A stretch of 30,023 nt of DNA from Candidatus Aenigmatarchaeota archaeon. GTDB lineage: Archaea > Aenigmatarchaeota > Aenigmatarchaeia > QMZS01. The position numbers and the translations under genes were made by a program. Numbering within the stretch: position 1 is the first letter of the stretch; each line of letters begins with the position of its first letter. The stretch is taken from positions 1 through 30,023 of the forward strand of contig QMZV01000003.1 in NCBI GenBank assembly GCA_003663355.1, written 5' to 3'. This document shows positions 24,341 through 30,023 of this stretch, in pieces. Under the pieces are notes generated by a model that was not told where the DNA came from, did not search any database, and saw only the letters and a program-made list of their open reading frames with translations.

Positions 24341-24368
24341 ACTAATATATAATACATTTAAAGTATTT

Positions 24369-24393
24369 ATAGTTTTCGGTGATGGAATATATA
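24369..24393 (-). promoter_or_regulatory. Shared 25-base upstream element, copy 2
   Basis: This is the partner of 14426-14450. On the plus strand it has ttttcg and gaatatata at identical spacing, with 20 of 25 bases shared and only A/G differences. It contains the TATA box (minus strand CGAAAA then ctataaat) plus a conserved upstream half, so more is conserved than basal promoter elements require. Confidence 0.65.
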
Positions 24394-24445
24394 GTTTATA
24401 GTATATAAAATAGATTATTTGCCCCAAAACCAGCTCTAAACCACT

Positions 24446-24457
24446 GATATTTAAATT
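24446..24457 (+). promoter_or_regulatory. TATA box for the uL14 operon
   Basis: gatatttaaatt is centred about 25 bases ahead of the uL14 ATG at 24476, consistent with a leaderless first gene. Confidence 0.6.
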
Positions 24458-24475
24458 TTTTACTAAAATAATAGA

Positions 24476-24874
24476 ATGAAGGCAATATCGGCGAAGGTTG
24501 TGAAAGCATTGAATTCTGGGAGCATATTAAATTGCGCGGATAACAGTGGAGCGAAAAAAGTCCAGATAATATCATTTAAAACATACAAGGGAAGAAAAAG
24601 AAGGTATCCAAGAGGTGGAGTTGGAGATGTTGTTACCTGTGTTGTTAAAAAAGGCGTGTTCAAGTTAAGGCATAAAATTCAGTACGGTGTTATTATAAGA
24701 CAAAAAAAAGAGTATAGGAGAAAAAATGGAATAAGGGTTTGTTTTGAAGATAATGCATTGATATTAGTAGATAAAAAAATCAACCCAATTGGTTCAGAGA
24801 TAAAGGGACCAGTAGCAAAAGAAGTTGTTGAGAGATTTTTACAAATAGGTAAAATCAGTTCTATTGTTGTTTAA
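24476..24874 (+). CDS. rpl14: Large ribosomal subunit protein uL14
   Basis: A 132-residue archaeal uL14, normal length. It has the signature SGSILNCADNSGAKKVQII, the basic loop YKGRKRRYPRGGVGDVVTCVVKKG, VIIRQKKEYRRKNGIRVCFEDNALILVD and the closing GSEIKGPVAKEVVERF. It binds 23S rRNA at the subunit interface. Its usual archaeal neighbours (uS17 before; uL24, eS4 and uL5 after) are absent. A DNA glycosylase gene follows after 2 bases. Confidence 0.98.
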   Translation: MKAISAKVVKALNSGSILNCADNSGAKKVQIISFKTYKGRKRRYPRGGVGDVVTCVVKKGVFKLRHKIQYGVIIRQKKEYRRKNGIRVCFEDNALILVDKKINPIGSEIKGPVAKEVVERFLQIGKISSIVV

Positions 24875-24876
24875 TA

Positions 24877-25620
24877 ATGATTATAAAGATAAAAACAAAA
24901 GATTTCAATTTTCAGAAAACTTTTGATTCTGGGTTGTTTTATTTTTTCTATGAAGATGAGCCAATCAGAGAGGTTTATATTGGTGAACTTGTAAACTTAA
25001 AATTTAAACAAATCAAAAATGAATTAATAATCTCCTGTTCTAAGGAACTTAAAAAAGAACATAAAAACAGTTTGGTTAAAAGAATAAAGTACTGTTTCGG
25101 GTTAGAAGAAGATTTAACAGAATTTTATAAAATTTGCAAAAAAGATGTTGTGCTTAAAAATTATCTTGACAAAATAAAAGAAACCAGAATCTTTTCAGCT
25201 TTCTCTGATTTTGAATCTTTAGTTGGGGCAATAATTTCTCAAAATAATTCTTACAGAAATTACAGAAAACAGATGCTGGCAGTTTACAAAAAATTAAATT
25301 TCATTCAGGAGAATTATACAGAGAAAAATTTGTCAGGGTTAAAATTGGGTTATAAAATTCCTTTTTTAGTTTTTCTTGCCAGAGATTTTGGAAAGATTGA
25401 AATCAGTAAAATAAAGGGAATAGGTAATTACTCAAAAAACTTGTTTGAGATTTTTCAGAAAAGAAATTACAACAGCTTTTACATTGATTGTTTAACCGAA
25501 AAAATTATGAGAGAAAAATACAAAATAAAAGGGAATTTAGAAGAAGAAAGCAAAAAACTCTGGGGAAAATACAGAGGTCTTGCAGAGGCCTATTTGCAAA
25601 GATTCTTTGAAATTAAGTGA
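24877..25620 (+). CDS. HhH-GPD family DNA glycosylase (AlkA/OGG-like)
   Basis: A 247-residue base-excision repair glycosylase. It has an AlkA/OGG-like N-terminal beta domain (1-75), then GLEEDLTEFYKIC, FESLVGAIISQNNSYRNYRKQM (the LxxxIxxQ signature), the helix-hairpin-helix KIKGIGNYSKNLFEIF (GIG at 181-183) and the catalytic Asp204 in SFYIDCLTEKIM. The position holding the OGG1 lyase Lys in the hairpin (GxK) is Tyr here, so a monofunctional, AlkA-like activity on damaged purines is more likely than a bifunctional 8-oxoguanine lyase. It sits 2 bases after uL14 and 23 bases before uL15, so it is embedded in a ribosomal operon. Confidence 0.85.
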   Translation: MIIKIKTKDFNFQKTFDSGLFYFFYEDEPIREVYIGELVNLKFKQIKNELIISCSKELKKEHKNSLVKRIKYCFGLEEDLTEFYKICKKDVVLKNYLDKIKETRIFSAFSDFESLVGAIISQNNSYRNYRKQMLAVYKKLNFIQENYTEKNLSGLKLGYKIPFLVFLARDFGKIEISKIKGIGNYSKNLFEIFQKRNYNSFYIDCLTEKIMREKYKIKGNLEEESKKLWGKYRGLAEAYLQRFFEIK

Positions 25621-25643
25621 TTTAATTATTTTTTAATTGATTT

Positions 25644-26024
25644 ATGGGAAAGACAAAAACAAGCAAGATGAGGGGTTCAAAAACTTGCGGATATGGTTCT
25701 AAAAAGAAGCACAGGGGAAAAGGTTCTAAAGGAGGAAGCGGATTTGCAGGTTCAAAAAAACACAAGAAATTTAAAATTCTAAAAGAGAACCCAAATTATT
25801 TTATTCACAAAAAACTTAAAAAAAGAAAGGAAGAAAAAATAATTAATATTAGAGACTTGGTAAAGTTTAAGGAAGAAAAAATAAACTTAAAGGAACTTGG
25901 TTACACAAAATTGCTTGGGGATGGGGAAATTAATAGAAAGTTAGAAATAGTAATTGATAAATTCAGCAAAAAAGCAGAGGAAAAAATCAAAAAAGCTGGA
26001 GGAAAAATAACAAGAATAAATTAA
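25644..26024 (+). CDS. rpl15: Large ribosomal subunit protein uL15
   Basis: A 126-residue archaeal uL15. The N-terminal Gly/Lys-rich extension (SKMRGSKTCGYGSKKKHRGKGSKGGSGFAG) threads into 23S rRNA; a globular C-terminal domain (INLKELGYTKLLGDGEINRKLEIV...AGGKITRI) follows. It is somewhat shorter than usual (archaeal forms are often about 145-150 residues), with a reduced linker. It precedes secY by 18 bases, the conserved L15-SecY order. Confidence 0.95.
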   Translation: MGKTKTSKMRGSKTCGYGSKKKHRGKGSKGGSGFAGSKKHKKFKILKENPNYFIHKKLKKRKEEKIINIRDLVKFKEEKINLKELGYTKLLGDGEINRKLEIVIDKFSKKAEEKIKKAGGKITRIN

Positions 26025-26042
26025 TTTTTAAAGAATTATTTA

Positions 26043-27380
26043 ATGGGTTTATTGAATAAATTGCCTGGTATTTCAAATCCAAAAACAAGATTAAATTTTA
26101 AAGATAGACTAAAATGGACCGGTATATCTCTTTTATTGTTCTTCTTGATGGGGCAAATAGTGGTTTATGGAACTACTGGGGAAGGATATGAGAGATTTAG
26201 ACAAATTTCTATTTTAATGGGTTCGGAATTTGGAACTCTTGGAACTTTAGGAATTGGTCCAATAGTTACTGCATCTATTTTATTGCAGGTATTAGTTGGT
26301 TCAAAAATTATAAATTGGGATTTAAATACAAGAGAAGGGAGAGCAAAATTTCAAGGAACGCAGAAACTTCTTGCAATCCTTTTTTGTTTTTTGGAAGGTT
26401 TTGCTTATGTTTTGTTTGGTGCTGTACCAGCGAGCAATCTCTCATTAGTACCAATTGTTGGTTTGCAAATTGCTCTTGGAGGATTAATAATTCTGTTTTT
26501 GGACGAGGTAATAATGAAATGGGGGATTGGATCCGGGGTTTCATTATTTATTGCAGCAAGGGTTTCAAAAGAGGTATTTGTTGGTTTATTTTCTCCTTTT
26601 GGTGAAATCCCTGCTGGAACAATTCCGCAAATAATTTATGGTTTATCTGCTGCAAACTTTACTCTTGTCGGTATAGCACTAATAAAAACTATTGCAACCT
26701 TAGGAATTTTTGCTATTTGTTTATATATGCAATCAATAAAAGTAGAAATTCCTTTGGCTTTCTCTCAATTAAGAGGTTTTGGAAGAAGGTGGCCCCTGAA
26801 TTTCTTTTATACATCTAATATACCAGTAATTTTGGCTGCAGCAGTTGTTATAAATATTACAATGATGGGAGCAATGATGGATTCAAGAGGTGTAAGCATT
26901 TTAGGAAATTTTGATAAATCTGGAACTCCTATTTCAGGAATTGCCTATTATTTATCTGCTCCTCATCACATCCTTCAAAATGCTTTGTTTGGCCTTGGGC
27001 AGGTAGATTTAATAAGGGTTCTTACTTATTTGGTTTTTTTGACAATCCTGTGCGTTATATTTTCTCTGTTTTGGGTTGAAACTGCAAATATGGGTCCAGA
27101 AGCAGTTGCTGAACAAATTTCAAGTATTGGAATGCAGATTCCAGGGTTCAGAAAAGATAAAAGAATTTTGGTGAAAGTATTGAGCAAATATATTTATCCT
27201 CTTACAGTGATAGGCGGAATTGCAGTCGGAATTTTGGCTGCTCTTGCTGATTTCACTGGGGCTTTAGGAACAGGGACAGGAATTTTGCTTACAGTGATGA
27301 TTCTGCACAATTTTTATGAAAGGATTTCTATGCAGTATTTAGAGGATATGCATCCTGCTGTAAGAAAATTTTTTGAATAA
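26043..27380 (+). CDS. secY: Preprotein translocase subunit SecY
   Basis: A 445-residue protein with about ten transmembrane helices forming the protein-conducting channel. The archaeal layout is clear: a cytoplasmic amphipathic start (LNKLPGISNPKTRLNFKDRLKWTG), a plug region near FGTLGTLGIGPIVTASILLQ, a cytoplasmic loop with PLAFSQLRGFGRRWPLNFFYTSNIPVIL, and a C-terminal MGPEAVAEQISSIGMQIPGFR loop before the last helices. It would export the lipoprotein, surface glycoprotein and pilins in this window. It follows uL15; spt5 follows 35 bases later. Confidence 0.98.
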   Translation: MGLLNKLPGISNPKTRLNFKDRLKWTGISLLLFFLMGQIVVYGTTGEGYERFRQISILMGSEFGTLGTLGIGPIVTASILLQVLVGSKIINWDLNTREGRAKFQGTQKLLAILFCFLEGFAYVLFGAVPASNLSLVPIVGLQIALGGLIILFLDEVIMKWGIGSGVSLFIAARVSKEVFVGLFSPFGEIPAGTIPQIIYGLSAANFTLVGIALIKTIATLGIFAICLYMQSIKVEIPLAFSQLRGFGRRWPLNFFYTSNIPVILAAAVVINITMMGAMMDSRGVSILGNFDKSGTPISGIAYYLSAPHHILQNALFGLGQVDLIRVLTYLVFLTILCVIFSLFWVETANMGPEAVAEQISSIGMQIPGFRKDKRILVKVLSKYIYPLTVIGGIAVGILAALADFTGALGTGTGILLTVMILHNFYERISMQYLEDMHPAVRKFFE

Positions 27381-27415
27381 ATCTTCTAATTTTACTTTTT
27401 TTAAAACCTTTATTT

Positions 27416-27853
27416 ATGATAATTCCGATAAGAGTGATTATAGGAAGAGAAAGAATGGCTTTAGATTATATAGAGAAAGAAATAAAATTGAAAAATTTGG
27501 ATATAAAAGCGATCTTATTCTTAGAGGACTTGAAGGGTTATATTTTTCTTGAGGGAGAAATGGAAGAGATAACAAGAGCTATTTATGGGGCACCTCATGT
27601 TAGGGGAATTATAAAAAAACCGGTAACAATAGAAGAAATAAAAAGATATTTGGTAAAAGAAAAACCAGCAACAGATTTAAATATTGGAGACATTATAGAA
27701 ATATTAAGTGGTCCATTTAAAGGAGAAAAAGGAAAAATAACAAGGATAAATGAAGCGAAAAAAGAAATAACAGTAGAATTATTGGAGGCAGTAGTTCCAA
27801 TTCCTTTAACTATCTCTATAAATGTTGTGAGGTTGATTGAAAGAAAGAAGTAG
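27416..27853 (+). CDS. spt5: Transcription elongation factor Spt5 (NusG homologue)
   Basis: A 145-residue protein with an NGN domain (about 1-80; VIIGRERMALDYIEKEI, ILFLEDLKGYIFLEGEMEEITRAIYGAPHVRGII) and a KOW domain (about 86-145; LNIGDIIEILSGPFKGEKGKITRINEAKKEITVELLEA). It is the archaeal processivity factor that binds the RNA polymerase clamp with Spt4. In most archaea secE lies just upstream. Here secY does instead, and no secE-like frame fits in the 35-base gap. It is convergent with the prenyltransferase gene, with one base between them. Confidence 0.95.
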   Translation: MIIPIRVIIGRERMALDYIEKEIKLKNLDIKAILFLEDLKGYIFLEGEMEEITRAIYGAPHVRGIIKKPVTIEEIKRYLVKEKPATDLNIGDIIEILSGPFKGEKGKITRINEAKKEITVELLEAVVPIPLTISINVVRLIERKK

Positions 27854-27854
27854 A

Positions 27855-28526
27855 TTATTTTCCAAATCTTCTTTCTCTTTTTTCAAAATTTTTTAGTGCT
27901 TTCAAGAAATCTTTTTTCTGAAATTCTGGAAATAATTTTTTTTCAAAGTATAATTCAGAGTAAACTGATTGAAAAGGAAGAAGCCCGCTTAATCTTTGTT
28001 CTCCAGAAGTTCTGATTATTAAATCTGGCTCTTCTTTTAACCAAAGATGCTTTTTAAACTCTACCTCAGTTATTTTCTTCTTACCTTCTAATAGAATTTG
28101 ATTTATTGCAGAGATTATCTCGCTTCTTCCACCATAATTAAGGAGAACATTCAAATTGAATTTTTTGTTTTTCTTTGTTTTAATTTCAATATCTTTGAAT
28201 AATTTTTGCAAATTTTTTGAGAATTGTTTTATATTTCCAATGATTTTTATTTTTATTCCTTCTTTGTCAATTGCTTTATCTGATAAAATTTCCTTACATT
28301 TCTTCTCAAACAACTTAAAAAGAATTTTTTTCTCTATTTCTGACCTTTTCCAGTTTTCTGTTGAAAAACCCCATATTGTCAAAGTTTTTATTTTAAATTC
28401 TTTGCACCAGACCACAATATCAAAAACTTTTTTTATTGATTTTTCATAGACTTTTTCTATTGATATGTTTGCATTTCTTGCATATCTTCTATTGCCATCT
28501 GGAATAATTGCAATATGTTTCAACAT
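27855..28526 (-). CDS. uppS: Cis-prenyltransferase (UPP synthase family)
   Basis: A 223-residue enzyme that extends farnesyl- or geranylgeranyl-PP with cis isoprene units to make the polyprenyl-phosphate carrier used in N-glycosylation and envelope glycan export. Conserved regions in order are HIAIIPDGNRRYAR (catalytic Asp10), TIWGFSTENWKRSEIE, LNYGGRSEI, EEPDLIIRTSGEQRLSGLLPFQSVYSELYF. All are intact. Archaeal products usually feed dolichol-type carriers, which would suit the sequon-rich surface proteins here. It is convergent with spt5. Confidence 0.95.
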   Translation of the reverse strand: MLKHIAIIPDGNRRYARNANISIEKVYEKSIKKVFDIVVWCKEFKIKTLTIWGFSTENWKRSEIEKKILFKLFEKKCKEILSDKAIDKEGIKIKIIGNIKQFSKNLQKLFKDIEIKTKKNKKFNLNVLLNYGGRSEIISAINQILLEGKKKITEVEFKKHLWLKEEPDLIIRTSGEQRLSGLLPFQSVYSELYFEKKLFPEFQKKDFLKALKNFEKRERRFGK

Positions 28527-28665
28527 AATATATTTTATTGATTTTATATACTTATATTATTCAATCAAAATCTAAATTTATTGGGAGTTGATTAGGATAA
28601 TTTTGGCACCATCTTTTAATCATTAATATGTTCAACCAGAAAGAAAATTGCAGAGCAATTTATTA

Positions 28666-29325
28666 TCAATCTTTGCAATTCCATTCTTTAAAAAATCTAT
28701 CTAAGAATTGTTCCATGAATTTATGTCTTTTTTCTGCGATTTTTTTGGCTGTTTTTGTGTTCATTAAATCTTTCAGCAAAAGCAATTTCTCGTAAAAATG
28801 ATTAATGCTTGTTGATTCTGCTTTTTTGTATTCTTCAAAAGTTTTGTGAACTTTTGGTTTTATTTTTGGATTGTAAATTTCTTGATTCAATTTTGCTCCT
28901 GTTGCAAAGCATCTTGCTATTCCAATTGCTCCAATTGCATCTAATCTATCAGCATCTTGAACAATCATTCCTTCTTTTGTTCTCATTTTGGATTTTACTT
29001 TAGCCCCTTTAAATGAAATCTCTTTTATAATTTCGCAAACATGAGAAATAGTCTCTTCTTCAACTTTTAATTTTTTAAGCCATTTTTCTGCTAATTTAGG
29101 ACCAAGAGTATCATCACCACCATGAAATTTCCAATCTGCAATATCGTGCAAGAGAGCCGCAAGTTGAACAACAAACAAATCAACATTTTTTTCTTCTTTT
29201 GCTATTCTCAAAGTTAATTTCCAAACTCTCTCTGTGTGCCACCAGTCATGACCTGTAACTTCTCTTTCCAGATGGTCTTTAACAAATTCTGCTGTTTTTT
29301 TGATAACAGATTCATTCATAATCAT
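28666..29325 (-). CDS. HD-domain phosphohydrolase (YedJ/YpgQ-like)
   Basis: A 219-residue HD-superfamily protein. Metal-site residues are GHDWWHTERV (His26, His30), LLHDIADWKF (His60, Asp61) and VQDADRLDAIGAIGIAR (Asp124/Asp126 region). This pattern matches the YedJ/YpgQ group, which includes nucleotide hydrolases; the substrate here is unknown. A second Met (ATG at 29319) is equally possible as start. The 139 bases between its end and uppS (28527-28665) are AT-rich with no gene I can see. It is divergent from rubrerythrin. Confidence 0.85.
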   Translation of the reverse strand: MIMNESVIKKTAEFVKDHLEREVTGHDWWHTERVWKLTLRIAKEEKNVDLFVVQLAALLHDIADWKFHGGDDTLGPKLAEKWLKKLKVEEETISHVCEIIKEISFKGAKVKSKMRTKEGMIVQDADRLDAIGAIGIARCFATGAKLNQEIYNPKIKPKVHKTFEEYKKAESTSINHFYEKLLLLKDLMNTKTAKKIAEKRHKFMEQFLDRFFKEWNCKD

Positions 29326-29404
29326 TAGAAGAAATTTAAAGTTATGTGATATCGCCTCAAAGCATTAATGAACTTCTTAATCGAAGCAGCCTTATAGTAT
29401 TTGG

Positions 29405-29415
29405 ATAAATAAATT
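29405..29415 (+). promoter_or_regulatory. TATA-like box for rubrerythrin
   Basis: ataaataaatt is centred about 22 bases ahead of the ATG at 29432. It fits a leaderless promoter in the 106-base divergent gap with the HD-domain gene. Confidence 0.45.
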
Positions 29416-29431
29416 AAATAAGATAAAAATT

Positions 29432-30016
29432 ATGAAAAAAACAATTGAAAATCTAACAAAAGCCTTTATCGGCCAAAGTCAAGCAAGGAATAGATATACT
29501 TTCTATTCCAAAATTGCCAAAAAAGAAGGATTTGAACAGATTGCAGAGATTTTTCTTATTACAGCAGAAAATGAAAAAGAACATGCAACCTGGTTGTTTA
29601 GATTAATTAATGAATTGAAAAAGAAAAGTGATGAAAAATTAGATGAAATAAAGGTTGAAGCGGTAGCACCAACAATACTTGGCACTACAGCTGAAAATTT
29701 AAAAGCAGCCATAGCTGGTGAAAATTACGAGCACACAAAGATGTATCCAGAATTTGCTGATGTTGCTGAAAAAGAAGGTTTCCCTGAAATTGCCAAGCGT
29801 TTAAGAGCCATTGCCAAAGCCGAAGAACATCACGAAGAAAGATTCAAGAAACTCTTAAAAGAAGTTGAAGCAGGAACGGTGTTAAAAAAAGAGAAAGAAG
29901 TCTGGTGGGTTTGCCGAGAATGCGGTTATGTTCATTTTGGGAAAGAACCACCAGAAAGGTGTCCTTCCTGTGACCATCCTAAAAGTTTCTACCAACTTAA
30001 GTGTGAAGAATATTGA
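29432..30016 (+). CDS. rbr: Rubrerythrin
   Basis: A 194-residue rubrerythrin, a diiron peroxidase that reduces H2O2 in anaerobes. The four-helix ferritin-like domain has ENEKEHATWL, AGENYEHTKMYPEFADVAEKEG and AEEHHEERFKKLL. The C-terminal rubredoxin domain has VCRECGYVHFG and CPSCDHPKSFYQL (one Fe(Cys)4 site). In the first helix the usual AFxGESQARNRY reads AFIGQSQARNRY: Gln15 replaces the Glu equivalent to Glu20 of the Desulfovibrio enzyme, a diiron ligand. The other ligands appear present. It suggests an anaerobe with some oxidative exposure. It ends 7 bases before the window edge. Confidence 0.96.
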   Translation: MKKTIENLTKAFIGQSQARNRYTFYSKIAKKEGFEQIAEIFLITAENEKEHATWLFRLINELKKKSDEKLDEIKVEAVAPTILGTTAENLKAAIAGENYEHTKMYPEFADVAEKEGFPEIAKRLRAIAKAEEHHEERFKKLLKEVEAGTVLKKEKEVWWVCRECGYVHFGKEPPERCPSCDHPKSFYQLKCEEY

Positions 30017-30023
30017 AATGAGA

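Noticed and set aside
24334..24357. ATG 24357 as the start of the unknown gene
   Set aside because: It lies only about 12 bases from the conserved promoter element, upstream of the expected transcription start; ATG 24333 has a ribosome binding site.
28527..28665. RNA gene in the 139-base gap after the HD-domain gene
   Set aside because: No cloverleaf, GC-rich stem or box C/D motifs could be found; the gap is AT-rich.

Overview
The window looks like a chromosomal segment of an uncultivated, low-GC archaeon. The evidence is archaeal-type uS17, uS13, uS4, uL14 and uL15, aIF2-alpha, an Spt5 of the archaeal NGN-KOW form, archaeal SecY, class III (prepilin-type) signal peptides, and AT-rich TATA boxes about 22-28 bases ahead of start codons (largely leaderless genes). 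Compact genes, a scattered ribosomal gene set, a giant Cys-rich surface protein and a bacterial-type DnaK-DnaJ-GrpE set suggest a DPANN lineage (Pacearchaeota/Woesearchaeota-like). That placement is inference. No stretch over 300 bases lacks a gene. I saw no tRNA, rRNA, CRISPR array, transposase or integrase.

Layout. 1-7702 (+) is a cell-surface operon: a giant Cys-rich, sequon-rich glycoprotein (5' end outside the window), two pilin-like proteins and a type IV pilus/secretion ATPase, tightly packed or overlapping. 7741-8873 (+) is a two-gene unit, an HTH regulator overlapping the membrane protease HtpX. 8885-10173 holds a PIN-like protein and an unrecognised helical protein. 10203-16273 (-) is a protein-quality-control block read as amidohydrolase, grpE, dnaK, dnaJ, rps17. 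It is interrupted between grpE and dnaK by about 788 bp carrying one unknown gene. 16305-17756 holds a small winged-helix-like protein, a minimal RNase H-like DUF460 protein and a membrane-anchored unknown. 17759-20383 (-) is a DUF3160 lipoprotein. 20423-21594 (+) is a PHP phosphoesterase overlapping a small membrane protein. 21596-24333 (-) is uS4, uS13, an orphan, aIF2-alpha and a second unknown gene. 24476-27853 (+) is uL14, an AlkA/OGG-like glycosylase, uL15, SecY and Spt5. 27855-30016 is a cis-prenyltransferase, an HD phosphohydrolase and rubrerythrin.

Most notable: (1) a displaced second GrpE C-terminus lies at 13731-13778, and a 21/24-identical direct repeat (13752-13775 and 14540-14563) brackets the unknown gene, as if DNA had integrated into the 3' end of grpE. 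(2) That unknown gene and another 10 kb away share a 20/25-identical upstream element in which every mismatch is a transition, suggesting a common regulon. (3) A giant Cys-rich glycoprotein is co-transcribed with pilins and their ATPase, suggesting a pilus-linked adhesion or host-contact machine.
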